This document shows positions 1-9,262 of a DNA stretch of 64,000 nt, piece after piece; the first letter of the stretch is position 1, and the number at the start of each line of letters is the position of its first letter. Under the pieces are notes generated by a model. It made no database searches. It had not been told where the DNA came from and saw only the letters and a program-made list of their open reading frames with translations. The DNA is from Streptomyces acidiscabies. Lineage in GTDB: Bacteria; Actinomycetota; Actinomycetes; Streptomycetales; Streptomycetaceae. A program made the translations under genes and the position numbers. The stretch spans positions 3,100,001 through 3,164,000 of the forward strand of contig NZ_JAGJBY010000002.1 in NCBI RefSeq assembly GCF_020010905.1. The letters are read 5' to 3'.

Positions 1-1
1 C

Positions 2-739
2 GACGAGCAGCGCCGCCACCGCGACACCGTCTGGAAGGTGCACGGCCCCGCCCAGGCGATCCTCGTCGGCGACGCCCTGTTCGCGCTCGCCTACGAGGTC
101 CTCCTGGAGCCCGGCACCGCCGGCGCCGGCCGCGCCGCACGCCGGCTCACCGCCGCGACCCGCGCCCTCATCGACGGGCAGGCCCAGGACATCTCCTACG
201 AGCACCGCGACCGCGTCAGCGTCGAGGAGTGCCTGGAGATGGAGGGCAACAAGACCGGCGCCCTCCTCGCCTGCGCCTCCTCCGTCGGGGCCGTCCTCGG
301 CGGGGCGGGCGAGAAGGACGCCGACACCCTGGAGAAGTACGGCTACCACCTGGGCCTCGCCTTCCAGGCCGTCGACGACCTCCTCGGCATCTGGGGCGAC
401 CCGGACGCGACCGGCAAGCAGACCTGGTCCGACCTGCGCCAGCGCAAGAAGTCCCTGCCCGTCGTCGCCGCCCTCGCGGCCGGTGGCAGCGCCTCCGACC
501 GGCTCGGCGACCTGCTCGCCGCCGATGCGAAGAGCACCGACTTCGCGAACTTCTCCGAGGAGGAGTTCGCGGCCCGCGCCGCCCTCATCGAGGAGGCGGG
601 CGGCCGGGAGTGGACGGCCGCGGAAGCGCGCCGCCAGCACACCATCGCCATCGAAGCCCTCGGCGACGTGGACATGCCCGAGCAGGTACGGGAGAAGTTC
701 ACGGCGCTCGCCGACTTCGTCGTCGTACGAAAGAGATGA
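2..739 (+). CDS. Polyprenyl diphosphate synthase, 5'-truncated by window edge
   Basis: This is the C-terminal part of an all-trans isoprenyl diphosphate synthase, the enzyme that condenses IPP with allylic diphosphates. The frame is already open at base 2. The first visible residues (DEQRRHRDTVWK) correspond to the stretch just after the first Asp-rich motif, so that motif lies outside the window. The second Asp-rich region is visible as VDDLLGIWGD near base 372. Lys/Asp-rich helices typical of the family C-terminus follow. It lies 122 bp upstream of squalene-hopene cyclase in the same direction. In streptomycete hopanoid loci this position holds the prenyltransferase supplying farnesyl diphosphate for squalene synthesis; that role is inferred from context. 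Confidence 0.9.
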   Translation, partial: DEQRRHRDTVWKVHGPAQAILVGDALFALAYEVLLEPGTAGAGRAARRLTAATRALIDGQAQDISYEHRDRVSVEECLEMEGNKTGALLACASSVGAVLGGAGEKDADTLEKYGYHLGLAFQAVDDLLGIWGDPDATGKQTWSDLRQRKKSLPVVAALAAGGSASDRLGDLLAADAKSTDFANFSEEEFAARAALIEEAGGREWTAAEARRQHTIAIEALGDVDMPEQVREKFTALADFVVVRKR

Positions 740-861
740 TCACTATCGGTCGAATAGCCCTCGCGTAGTCGCCGGCCGGTGCCGCGAGGAGAACGGAAGC
801 ACCGGCCGACGGCGGACCCACAGCAGCACGACTTCGCACGACTGCACTGATAGGGGAAGCC

Positions 862-2988
862 ATGACAGCGACGACCGACGGAAGCACCGGTGCGGCACTC
901 CCGCACCGCGCTGCCTCGGCCAGCGAAACCGACATCACGATCCCCGTGGCGGCCGGGGTACAAGAAGCCGCCGAGCGCGCGATGCGCCGCGCCACCGACC
1001 ACCTGCTCGCCCACCAGGACGCGCAGGGCTGGTGGAAGGGCGACCTGGAGACCAACGTCACCATGGACGCCGAGGACCTGCTCCTGCGGCAGTTCCTCGG
1101 CATCCGCGACGAGAGGACCACCCAGGCCTCCGCCCTCTTCGTGCGCGGCGAACAGCGCGAGGACGGCACCTGGGCCACCTTCTACGGCGGCCCCGCCGAC
1201 CTCTCCGCGACCATCGAGGCGTACGTCGCCCTGCGGCTCGCCGGGGACGACCCCGGGGCGCCGCACATGGCGAAGGCGTCCGCCTGGATCCGTGCGCAGG
1301 GCGGCCTCGCCTCCGCCCGCGTCTTCACCCGGATCTGGCTCGCCCTGTTCGGCTGGTGGAAGTGGGAGGACCTGCCCGAACTCCCGCCGGAACTCATCTA
1401 CTTCCCGCGCTGGTTCCCGCTGTCGATCTACAACTTCGGCTGCTGGGCCCGGCAGACCATCGTCCCGCTGACCGTGGTCTCCGCGAAGCGCCCGGTGCGC
1501 CCGGCGCCCTTCCCGCTGGACGAGCTGCACACCGACCCCTCGGTGCCCAACCCGCCCAAACCCCTCGCCCCGCTGGCGAGTTGGGACGGGCTGTTCCAGC
1601 GGCTCGACAAAGTCGTGCGCGGCTACCGGCCGTTCGCGGTGCGCAGGCTCAGGCGTTCCGCGCTGAACTCCGCCGCCCGCTGGATCGTCGAGCGGCAGGA
1701 GAACGACGGCTGCTGGGGCGGCATCCAGCCGCCCGCCGTGTACTCCGTGATCGCCCTCCACCTGCTCGGCTACGACCTCGAACACCCCGTCATGCGCGCC
1801 GGGCTGGAGTCGCTGGATCGTTACGCCGTGTGGCGCGAGGACGGCGCCCGGATGATCGAGGCGTGCCAGTCGCCGGTGTGGGACACGTGCCTGGCGACCA
1901 TCGCGCTCGCCGACGCCGGAGTGCCCGCCGATCACCCGCAGTTGGTGAAGGCCGCCGACTGGATGCTCGGCGAGCAGATCGTGCGGCCCGGCGACTGGTC
2001 CGTGTCGCGGCCCCAACTTCCGCCGGGCGGCTGGGCGTTCGAGTTCCACAACGACAACTACCCGGACATCGACGACACCGCCGAGGTCGTCCTCGCGCTC
2101 CGCCGGGTCCGCCACCACGACCCGCAGCGCGTGGAGAAGGCGATCGCGCGCGGGGTGCGGTGGAACCTCGGGATGCAGTCCCGGGACGGCGGGTGGGGCG
2201 CCTTCGACGTCGACAACACGAGTCCCTTCCCCAACCGGCTGCCGTTCTGCGACTTCGGCGAGGTCATCGACCCGCCGTCCGCCGACGTCACCGCGCACGT
2301 CGTCGAGATGCTCGCGGTCGAGGGCCTCTCCCACGACCCGCGCACCCGGCGCGGCATCGCCTGGCTGCTGGCCGAACAGGAGCCGGACGGCTCGTGGTTC
2401 GGGCGCTGGGGCGTCAACTACGTGTACGGCACCGGGTCGGTGGTCCCCGCGCTCGTCGCCGCCGGGCTGCCCGCCCAGCACCCCGCGATCCGGCGGGCCG
2501 TGACCTGGCTGGAGCACGTCCAGAACGAGGACGGCGGCTGGGGCGAGGACCTGCGCTCCTACCAGGAGTCCACGAAGTGGGCGGGCAGCGGCGACTCCAC
2601 GGCGTCCCAGACCGGTTGGGCCCTGATGGCGCTCCTCTCGGCGGGCGAGCGCGACTCCCGCGCCGTCGAGCGGGGCATCGCGTGGCTCGCCGAGACCCAG
2701 CGGGAGGACGGTTCGTGGGACGAGCCGTACTTCACCGGTACGGGCTTCCCGTGGGACTTCTCGATCAACTACCACCTGTACCGGCAGGTGTTCCCGCTGA
2801 CCGCGCTCGGGCGGTACGTCAACGGGGAGCCGGTGTTCGCGAGGACACCGGACACGGCGCAGAGGGGGGCCGGTTCAGGCGGCCGGCCCTCCACCGGCGC
2901 CGGGCGGGGCGGCACGACGGTCTCCGCCGACAGCCGGGGCTCCCGGGAAGCGCCCTCCGCCGGGTCGCCCGAAGTCAAGGCGAGCTGA
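862..2988 (+). CDS. shc: Squalene-hopene cyclase
   Basis: This 708-residue terpene cyclase turns squalene into hopene and diplopterol at the membrane. The catalytic DxDD motif is D402-I-D-D405. Several QW repeats are visible (NDGCWGG, SRDGGWGAFD, EPDGSWFGRWG, NEDGGWGED, REDGSWDEPYF). The C-terminal FPWDFSINYHLYRQVFPLTALGRY block is intact. After it comes a Gly/Ser/Arg-rich tail of about 50 residues, longer than usual and probably disordered. The ATG at 862 has the ribosome site GGGGAAG just upstream. The stop shares one base with the hpnG start, so translation is probably coupled. The length fits the family, and I see no damage. Confidence 0.97.
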   Translation: MTATTDGSTGAALPHRAASASETDITIPVAAGVQEAAERAMRRATDHLLAHQDAQGWWKGDLETNVTMDAEDLLLRQFLGIRDERTTQASALFVRGEQREDGTWATFYGGPADLSATIEAYVALRLAGDDPGAPHMAKASAWIRAQGGLASARVFTRIWLALFGWWKWEDLPELPPELIYFPRWFPLSIYNFGCWARQTIVPLTVVSAKRPVRPAPFPLDELHTDPSVPNPPKPLAPLASWDGLFQRLDKVVRGYRPFAVRRLRRSALNSAARWIVERQENDGCWGGIQPPAVYSVIALHLLGYDLEHPVMRAGLESLDRYAVWREDGARMIEACQSPVWDTCLATIALADAGVPADHPQLVKAADWMLGEQIVRPGDWSVSRPQLPPGGWAFEFHNDNYPDIDDTAEVVLALRRVRHHDPQRVEKAIARGVRWNLGMQSRDGGWGAFDVDNTSPFPNRLPFCDFGEVIDPPSADVTAHVVEMLAVEGLSHDPRTRRGIAWLLAEQEPDGSWFGRWGVNYVYGTGSVVPALVAAGLPAQHPAIRRAVTWLEHVQNEDGGWGEDLRSYQESTKWAGSGDSTASQTGWALMALLSAGERDSRAVERGIAWLAETQREDGSWDEPYFTGTGFPWDFSINYHLYRQVFPLTALGRYVNGEPVFARTPDTAQRGAGSGGRPSTGAGRGGTTVSADSRGSREAPSAGSPEVKAS

Positions 2989-3629
2989 TGGGGGCCCCGC
3001 CCGCCCCGGCCCCGCTGCTGATCGCCTGTGCGCTGGGCATCGAGCATGTCGCCCTGCGCCTGGGGGACCGCAGCGGGGCCGCCGGGCCCGTGACCGTCCT
3101 GCGCACCGGGATGGGGCCGAGGGCCGCCGAGCGGTCGGTCGGGCGGGTGCTCGGGGATCCGGTGCTGGCGGGGGCCGCCGTCCTCGCCACCGGGTTCTGT
3201 GCGGGGCTCGCTCCCGGGATGCACCCCGGTGACCTGGTGGTCGCCGAGGAGACCCGGGACCCGCGCGGGAGCGTCCCGTGCGTGGATACGGAACTGCTCG
3301 TCAAAGAACTCGCCCGCACCCTGCCGGGGTGCACCGTCCACACGGGCCCCCTCGTGGGGTCCGACCACGTCGTCCGGGGCCCGGAACGTTCCGCGCTCAG
3401 GGCCACCGGCGCGATCGCCGTGGACATGGAGTCCGCCGCCACGCTCCTGAGCGCCGTGCGCGCGGGCACACGCCCCGTTGCGGCCGTCCGGGTGGTCGTG
3501 GACGCTCCAGAACATGAACTCGTCCGGATCGGCACGCTGCGCGGTGGAATATCGGCTTTCCGCGTCCTTCGTTCCGTCCTGCCTTCTTTCTTCGAATGGC
3601 ACCGTAATGTGCTGCTCCCTCGGAGGTGA
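2988..3629 (+). CDS. hpnG: HpnG, adenosylhopane nucleoside phosphorylase-like
   Basis: This 213-residue protein has the look of the purine/uridine phosphorylase fold: GMGPRAAERS, an ATGFCAGL loop, DLVVAEETRD and the VDMESAA motif that binds the ribose. In hopanoid clusters HpnG removes adenine from adenosylhopane on the way to ribosylhopane and bacteriohopanetetrol. The start ATG at 2988 overlaps the shc stop (TGATG), and hpnH follows after 5 bp, so it lies inside the operon. Assignment to HpnG rather than a generic nucleosidase rests on its place between shc and hpnH. The substrate is therefore an inference from context plus the known pathway. Confidence 0.9.
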   Translation: MGAPPAPAPLLIACALGIEHVALRLGDRSGAAGPVTVLRTGMGPRAAERSVGRVLGDPVLAGAAVLATGFCAGLAPGMHPGDLVVAEETRDPRGSVPCVDTELLVKELARTLPGCTVHTGPLVGSDHVVRGPERSALRATGAIAVDMESAATLLSAVRAGTRPVAAVRVVVDAPEHELVRIGTLRGGISAFRVLRSVLPSFFEWHRNVLLPRR

Positions 3630-3634
3630 GCCAG

Positions 3635-4657
3635 ATGGCCATGCCGCTGCGTCAGTCCATCAAAGTCGCCACATACCTGGTCGAACAGAAGCTCCGTAAG
3701 CGGGACAAGTTCCCGCTGATCGTGGAGCTGGAACCCCTGTTCGCCTGCAACCTGAAGTGCGAGGGCTGCGGCAAGATCCAGCACCCGGCCGGTGTCCTCA
3801 AACAGCGCATGCCCGTCGCCCAGGCGGTCGGCGCGGTCCTGGAGTCCGGCGCGCCGATGGTGTCCATCGCGGGCGGCGAACCCCTGATGCACCCTCAGAT
3901 CGACGAGATCGTGCGCCAGTTGGTGGCCCGGAAGAAGTACGTCTTCCTCTGCACCAACGCCCTGCTGCTGCGCAAGAAGATCGAGAAGTTCACGCCGTCG
4001 CCGTACTTCGCGTTCACCGTGCACATCGACGGGCTGCGCGAGCGGCACGACGAGTCGGTGGCCAAGGAGGGGGTGTTCGACGAGGCCGTGGAGGCGATCA
4101 AGGAGGCCAAGCGGCGCGGCTTCCGCGTCACCACCAACTCGACGTTCTTCAACACCGACACCCCGCAGACCATCATCGAGGTCCTCAACTACCTCAACGA
4201 CGACCTCAAGGTCGACGAGATGATGATCTCGCCCGCCTACGCCTACGAGAAGGCGCCCGACCAGGACCACTTCCTCGGCGTCGAGCAGACCCACGAACTG
4301 TTCCGCAAGGCGTTCTCCGGCGGCAGCCGGCGCCGCTGGCGGCTCAACCACTCCCCGCTCTTCCTGGACTTCCTGGAGGGCAAGGTCGACTTCCCCTGCA
4401 CGGCCTGGGCGATCCCCAACTACTCCCTCTTCGGCTGGCAGCGACCCTGCTACCTGATGGCCGACGGCTACGTCCCGACGTACCGCGAACTCATCGAGAA
4501 GACCGACTGGGACAAGTACGGGCGCGGCAAGGACCCGCGCTGCGACAACTGCATGGCCCACTGCGGCTACGAACCGACCGCCGTCCTCGCCACCATGGGC
4601 TCGCTGAAGGAGTCGCTGCGGGCCATGCGCGAGACCGTCGCCGGAAACCGCGAGTGA
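3635..4657 (+). CDS. hpnH: HpnH, radical SAM adenosylhopane synthase
   Basis: This 340-residue radical SAM protein links an S-adenosylmethionine-derived adenosyl radical to diploptene to make adenosylhopane, the first step of C35 hopanoid side-chain building. The cluster motif CNLKCEGC supplies C38, C42 and C45 (CX3CX2C). A GGEPL motif follows about 40 residues later, and a second Cys-rich segment (CDNCMAHCGYEP) lies near the C-terminus. I place the start at ATG 3635 (MAMPLRQS) because GGAGG at 3622-3626 is spaced 8 bp from it. An upstream in-frame GTG at 3626 overlaps that ribosome site. The stop overlaps the ispG GTG. Confidence 0.96.
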   Translation: MAMPLRQSIKVATYLVEQKLRKRDKFPLIVELEPLFACNLKCEGCGKIQHPAGVLKQRMPVAQAVGAVLESGAPMVSIAGGEPLMHPQIDEIVRQLVARKKYVFLCTNALLLRKKIEKFTPSPYFAFTVHIDGLRERHDESVAKEGVFDEAVEAIKEAKRRGFRVTTNSTFFNTDTPQTIIEVLNYLNDDLKVDEMMISPAYAYEKAPDQDHFLGVEQTHELFRKAFSGGSRRRWRLNHSPLFLDFLEGKVDFPCTAWAIPNYSLFGWQRPCYLMADGYVPTYRELIEKTDWDKYGRGKDPRCDNCMAHCGYEPTAVLATMGSLKESLRAMRETVAGNRE

Positions 4658-5811
4658 CCTCGGTCCCTCTGGGCGTCCCCGAGGTACCGGCCCGTCCGAT
4701 CGCCGCGCGACGCGTCTCGCGGCGGATCGACGTCGGGCCGGTACCGGTCGGGGGCGGGGCCCCCGTGTCGGTGCAGTCGATGACGACGACCCGTACGTCG
4801 GACATCGGCGCGACCCTCCAGCAGATCGCCGAACTCACCGCGTCCGGCTGCCAGATCGTCCGCGTCGCCTGTCCCACGCAGGACGACGCGGACGCGCTCG
4901 CGACCATCGCCCGCAAATCGCAGATCCCGGTGATCGCGGACATCCACTTCCAGCCGAAGTACGTGTTCGCCGCGATCGAGGCGGGCTGCGCGGCCGTCCG
5001 CGTCAACCCCGGGAACATCAAGCAGTTCGACGACCAGGTCCGCGAGATCGCGCGGGCCGCCCGCGATCACGGGACGCCGATCCGGATCGGGGTCAACGCG
5101 GGGTCGCTGGACCGGCGGCTGCTCCAGAAGTACGGCAAGGCGACGCCGGAGGCGCTGGTGGAGAGTGCGCTGTGGGAGGCGTCGCTGTTCGAGGAGCACG
5201 GGTTCCGCGACATCAAGATCTCCGTCAAGCACAACGACCCCGTCGTCATGGTCGAGGCGTACCGGCAGCTGGCCGCGCAGTGCGACTGTCCGCTGCACCT
5301 CGGGGTCACCGAGGCGGGGCCCGCGTTCCAGGGGACCGTCAAGTCGGCCGTCGCGTTCGGGGCGTTGCTGGCCCAGGGCATCGGCGACACCATCCGCGTC
5401 TCGCTGTCCGCGCCGCCCGCCGAGGAGGTCAAGGTCGGCATCCAGATCCTGGAGTCGCTGAACCTGCGGCAGCGGCGGCTGGAGATCGTCTCCTGCCCGT
5501 CCTGCGGGCGCGCCCAGGTCGACGTGTACAAGCTCGCCGACGAGGTCATGGCCGGGCTCGACGGCATGGAGGTGCCGCTGCGGGTCGCCGTCATGGGGTG
5601 CGTCGTCAACGGCCCCGGCGAGGCGCGGGAGGCCGACCTCGGGGTCGCCTCCGGGAACGGCAAGGGGCAGATCTTCGTGAAGGGCGAGGTCGTCAGGACC
5701 GTACCCGAGTCGAAGATCGTCGAGACCCTGATCGAGGAGGCGATGAAGATCGCCGCACAGCTGGAGAAGGACGGCGCCGGGACGGGAGAACCGGCCGTCA
5801 CCGTGAGCTGA
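4654..5811 (+). CDS. ispG: 4-hydroxy-3-methylbut-2-enyl diphosphate synthase (IspG/GcpE)
   Basis: This 385-residue enzyme converts MEcPP to HMBPP in the MEP isoprenoid pathway using a 4Fe-4S cluster. The TIM-barrel start (VQSMTTTRT), the IVRVACP strand, VIADIHF and VRVNPGNI are all present. The Cys ligands appear in SCPSCGR and in the conserved MGCVVNGPGEA. The GTG start at 4654 overlaps the hpnH stop by four bases, with no separate promoter visible. As a copy inside a hopanoid operon it probably supplies extra precursor beside a housekeeping copy elsewhere. That second copy is known from related streptomycetes and is not visible here. Confidence 0.96.
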   Translation: MTSVPLGVPEVPARPIAARRVSRRIDVGPVPVGGGAPVSVQSMTTTRTSDIGATLQQIAELTASGCQIVRVACPTQDDADALATIARKSQIPVIADIHFQPKYVFAAIEAGCAAVRVNPGNIKQFDDQVREIARAARDHGTPIRIGVNAGSLDRRLLQKYGKATPEALVESALWEASLFEEHGFRDIKISVKHNDPVVMVEAYRQLAAQCDCPLHLGVTEAGPAFQGTVKSAVAFGALLAQGIGDTIRVSLSAPPAEEVKVGIQILESLNLRQRRLEIVSCPSCGRAQVDVYKLADEVMAGLDGMEVPLRVAVMGCVVNGPGEAREADLGVASGNGKGQIFVKGEVVRTVPESKIVETLIEEAMKIAAQLEKDGAGTGEPAVTVS

Positions 5812-5840
5812 GAACAGCACGGACCGAAGGGGGACCGAGC

Positions 5841-7775
5841 GTGACGATTCTGGAGAGCATCCGGCAGCCGCGAGACCTGAAGGCGCTGAACGAGCCGCAG
5901 CTGCGCCGACTGTCCGAAGAGATCAGGGAGTTCCTGGTGCACGCGGTCGCCAGGACCGGCGGCCACCTCGGACCCAACCTGGGCGTGGTGGAGCTGACGA
6001 TCGCCCTGCACCGGGTGTTCGCCTCGCCCGTCGACCGCATCCTGTGGGACACCGGCCACCAGGCCTACGTCCACAAGCTCCTGACGGGCCGTCAGGACTT
6101 CTCCAAGCTGCGCGGCAAGGGCGGCCTCTCCGGCTACCCCTCCCGCGAGGAGTCCGAGCACGACGTCATCGAGAACAGCCACGCCTCCACCGCGCTCGGC
6201 TGGGCCGACGGCCTCGCCAAGGCGCGGGACGTGCAGGGCGAGAAGGGCCACGTCGTCGCCGTCATCGGGGACGGCGCACTGACCGGCGGCATGGCCTGGG
6301 AGGCGCTCAACAACATCGCCGCCGCCAAGAACCGGCCCCTGATCATCGTCGTCAACGACAACGAACGCTCCTACGCGCCCACCATCGGCGGCCTCGCCAA
6401 CCACCTCGCGACCCTGCGCACCACCGACTCCTACGAACGCGTCCTCGCCTGGGGCAAGGACGTCCTCCAGCACACGCCGGTCGTCGGACGGACCGTGTAC
6501 GAGGCGCTGCACGGCGCGAAGAAGGGGTTCAAGGACGCGTTCGCGCCGCAGGGGCTCTTCGAGGACCTCGGCCTGAAATACGTCGGCCCCATCGACGGCC
6601 ACGACATCAAGGCCGTCGAGTCCGCGCTGCGCCGCGCGAAACGTTTCCACGGGCCCGTGCTGGTGCACTGCCTCACGGAGAAGGGGCGCGGGTACGAGCC
6701 CGCCCTCGCGCACGAGGAGGACCACTTCCACACCGTCGGCGTCATGGACCCGGAGACCTGCGAGCCCCTCGCGCCCTCCAACGGGCCTTCCTGGACTTCG
6801 GTGTTCGGGGAGGAGATGGTCAGGATCGGGGAGGAGCGGGACGACGTCGTGGCGATCACGGCGGCCATGCTGCACCCCGTCGGGCTCGGCAGGTTCGCGG
6901 AGCGGTTCCCCGACCGGGTGTGGGACGTGGGGATCGCCGAGCAGCATGCGACGGTGAGCGCGGCGGGGCTGGCCACCGGGGGGCTGCATCCCGTCGTCGC
7001 CGTGTACGCGACCTTCCTCAACCGGGCTTTCGACCAGCTCCTCATGGACGTCGCCCTGCATCGGTGCGGGGTGACGTTCGTCCTCGACCGGGCCGGGGTG
7101 ACCGGGGTCGACGGGGCGTCCCACAACGGGATGTGGGACATGTCGATCCTCCAGGTGGTGCCGGGGCTGCGGATCGCCGCGCCTCGGGACGCCGATCAAC
7201 TCCGGGCGCAGTTGCGGGAGTCGGTGGCCGTGGACGACGCGCCCACGCTGATCCGGTTCCCCAAGGAGTCGGTGGGGCCTTCGATCCCGGCCGTCGAACG
7301 GGTCGGGGACATGGACGTGTTGCGGGCGGGGGCGGACGTCCTGCTCGTCGCCGTCGGGGTGATGGCGCCGGTCTGTCTCCAGGCCGCCGAACTGCTGGCG
7401 GCTCGGGGGATCGAGTGCACGGTCGTGGATCCTCGGTGGGTCAAGCCCGTCGACCCCGAGCTGCCCGGTCTTGCCGCGCGGCATCGGCTCGTTGCCGTGG
7501 TGGAGGACAACTCGCGTTCGGGCGGGGTGGGTTCGGCGGTTGCGCTGGCGCTGGGGGATGCCGAAGTGGACGTTCCCGTACGGCGGTTCGGGATTCCGGA
7601 GCAGTTCCTCGCGCACGCGAAGCGGGGGGAGGTGCTGGCGGACATCGGGCTGACGCCGGTGGAGATCGCGGGGCGGATCGGGGCGAGCCTCGCGGTCAAG
7701 GACGTGGCCGGGCAGGGGGGTTCCGCTGTCGCGGACGGGGCCGTCAAGGATGTCGCAGTCAAGGAGAAGGAATGA
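5841..7775 (+). CDS. dxs: 1-deoxy-D-xylulose-5-phosphate synthase
   Basis: This 644-residue thiamine-diphosphate enzyme joins pyruvate and glyceraldehyde 3-phosphate in the first step of the MEP pathway. Family hallmarks are GHLGPNLGVVELT, the ThDP/Mg loop GDGALTGGMAWEALNN, the interdomain EEDHFHTVG, GIAEQHAT and the RAGVTGVDGASHNGMWD active-site segment. The GTG at 5841 has AAGGGGG 10 bp upstream. The gene overlaps the next start (ATGA at 7772). Pairing with ispG inside the operon suggests a dedicated precursor supply for hopanoids. A short tail of Val/Lys/Asp repeats ends the protein. Confidence 0.97.
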   Translation: MTILESIRQPRDLKALNEPQLRRLSEEIREFLVHAVARTGGHLGPNLGVVELTIALHRVFASPVDRILWDTGHQAYVHKLLTGRQDFSKLRGKGGLSGYPSREESEHDVIENSHASTALGWADGLAKARDVQGEKGHVVAVIGDGALTGGMAWEALNNIAAAKNRPLIIVVNDNERSYAPTIGGLANHLATLRTTDSYERVLAWGKDVLQHTPVVGRTVYEALHGAKKGFKDAFAPQGLFEDLGLKYVGPIDGHDIKAVESALRRAKRFHGPVLVHCLTEKGRGYEPALAHEEDHFHTVGVMDPETCEPLAPSNGPSWTSVFGEEMVRIGEERDDVVAITAAMLHPVGLGRFAERFPDRVWDVGIAEQHATVSAAGLATGGLHPVVAVYATFLNRAFDQLLMDVALHRCGVTFVLDRAGVTGVDGASHNGMWDMSILQVVPGLRIAAPRDADQLRAQLRESVAVDDAPTLIRFPKESVGPSIPAVERVGDMDVLRAGADVLLVAVGVMAPVCLQAAELLAARGIECTVVDPRWVKPVDPELPGLAARHRLVAVVEDNSRSGGVGSAVALALGDAEVDVPVRRFGIPEQFLAHAKRGEVLADIGLTPVEIAGRIGASLAVKDVAGQGGSAVADGAVKDVAVKEKE

Positions 7776-9157
7776 GCACGGAGTTCGACCTCGGCGCCCT
7801 CCTCGCAGCGCGCGGCGGCGAGCGCTACGAGCTGCACGGCAAGCACCTCAACCCCCAACTGCCGCGCATGCTGCACACCATCGGCTTCGACAAGGTGTAC
7901 GACCGTGCCGAGGGCGCCCACTTCTGGGACGCCGACGGCAACGACCACCTCGACATGCTCGCCGGGTTCGGAGTGATGGCCCTCGGCCGCCACCACCCCG
8001 TCATCCGCAAGGCGTTGCACGACGTCCTCGACCTCGACCTCGCCGACCTCACGCGCTTCGACTGCCAGCCGCTGCCCGGACTCCTCGCGGAGAGGCTCCT
8101 CGCGCACAGCCCGCACCTGGACCGCGTGTTCTTCGGCAACAGCGGCACCGAAGCGGTCGAGACAGCGCTGAAGTTCGCCCGGTACGCGACCGGCAAGCCG
8201 CGCGTCCTGTACTGCGAGCACGCCTTCCACGGCCTGACCACCGGCGCCCTCTCGGTCAACGGCGAGGACGGCTTCCGGGACGGGTTCGCGCCGCTGCTGC
8301 CCGACACGGCCGTACCGCTCGGCGATCTCGACGCGCTGGCACGGGAGTTGAAGAAGGGTGACGTCGCCGCGCTGATCGTCGAGCCGATCCAGGGCAAGGG
8401 CGTGCACGAGGCGCCGCCCGGGTATCTGCGGGGCGCGCAGGAGTTGTTGCGCAAGCACAAAGCGCTGCTGATCGCCGACGAGGTGCAGACCGGGCTCGGG
8501 CGGACCGGGGACTTCTACGCCTACCAGCACGAGGACGGGGTCGAGCCGGACCTCGTGTGTGTCGCCAAGGCGCTGTCCGGCGGGTACGTGCCCGTGGGGG
8601 CGACGCTCGGGAAGGACTGGATCTTCAAGAAGGTCTACTCGTCGATGGACCGCGTCCTCGTGCACTCCGCGAGTTTCGGGTCCAACGCGCAGGCCATGGC
8701 TGTCGGGCTCGCCGTCCTCAGCGTCATGGAGAACGAGCAGACCGTCGCCCATGTCCGCCGGGTCGGGGAGCTGCTGAAGTCGCGGCTCGCGGCGCTGGTC
8801 GGGAAGTACGAGCTGCTCGCCGATGTGCGCGGGCGCGGGCTGATGATCGGCATCGAGTTCGGGAAGCCGTCCTCGCTGAAGCTGCGCAGCAGGTGGGCGA
8901 TGCTCCAGGCCGCCCGCAAGGGGCTGTTCGCGCAGATGGTCGTCGTCCCGCTGCTCCAGCGGCACCGGATCCTCACGCAGGTCTCCGGGGACCATCTGGA
9001 GGTCATCAAGCTGATTCCGCCGCTCGTCGTGGACGAGGCGGACGTCGAGCGGTTCGTGGACGCGTTCACCGAGGTGATGGACGACGCGCATGGCGGGGGC
9101 GGGCTGATGTGGGACTTCGGGAAGACGCTGATCAAGCAGGCGGTGGCGAACCGGTGA
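7772..9157 (+). CDS. hpnO: HpnO-like class III aminotransferase
   Basis: This 461-residue PLP enzyme of the ornithine/acetylornithine aminotransferase class has FFGNSGTEAVETALK, the ADEVQTGLGRTG motif and Schiff-base K266 in AKALSGG. In hopanoid clusters HpnO converts the oxidised side chain of ribosylhopane into aminobacteriohopanetriol. That substrate is inferred from place in the operon, since the sequence alone only shows the class. The ATG at 7772 overlaps the dxs stop and has AAGGAG 5 bp upstream. It is the last gene of the biosynthetic run. The next gene starts 105 bp later behind its own operator. Confidence 0.88.
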   Translation: MSTEFDLGALLAARGGERYELHGKHLNPQLPRMLHTIGFDKVYDRAEGAHFWDADGNDHLDMLAGFGVMALGRHHPVIRKALHDVLDLDLADLTRFDCQPLPGLLAERLLAHSPHLDRVFFGNSGTEAVETALKFARYATGKPRVLYCEHAFHGLTTGALSVNGEDGFRDGFAPLLPDTAVPLGDLDALARELKKGDVAALIVEPIQGKGVHEAPPGYLRGAQELLRKHKALLIADEVQTGLGRTGDFYAYQHEDGVEPDLVCVAKALSGGYVPVGATLGKDWIFKKVYSSMDRVLVHSASFGSNAQAMAVGLAVLSVMENEQTVAHVRRVGELLKSRLAALVGKYELLADVRGRGLMIGIEFGKPSSLKLRSRWAMLQAARKGLFAQMVVVPLLQRHRILTQVSGDHLEVIKLIPPLVVDEADVERFVDAFTEVMDDAHGGGGLMWDFGKTLIKQAVANR

Positions 9158-9207
9158 TCGAGTGGGGGGCGGCGGGCTGGTGACTGGCGGGCCGCTGATC
9201 CGGGATT

Positions 9208-9242
9208 TTGCCTGTGAGGCAAGAAAGTTGCCTCACAGGCAA
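9208..9242 (+). promoter_or_regulatory. Double-palindrome operator upstream of the XRE/cupin regulator
   Basis: Two 15-bp palindromes, TTGCCTGTGAGGCAA (9208-9222) and TTGCCTCACAGGCAA (9228-9242), are separated by GAAAG. Each is itself TTGCCT-N3-AGGCAA, and together they are a perfect inverted repeat. That gives four TTGCCT half-sites in 35 bp, ending 20 bp before the regulator's ATG. The placement over the leader or promoter suggests autorepression by the XRE protein. That protein link is inference. Confidence 0.85.
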
Positions 9243-9262
9243 GCTCGCGGCTGAATGGAGGC

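Noticed and set aside
343..2775. Long open frame antisense to the prenyl synthase and shc
   Set aside because: Typical high-GC shadow frame: its composition is Arg/Gly/Pro-rich and it opposes two well-supported genes.
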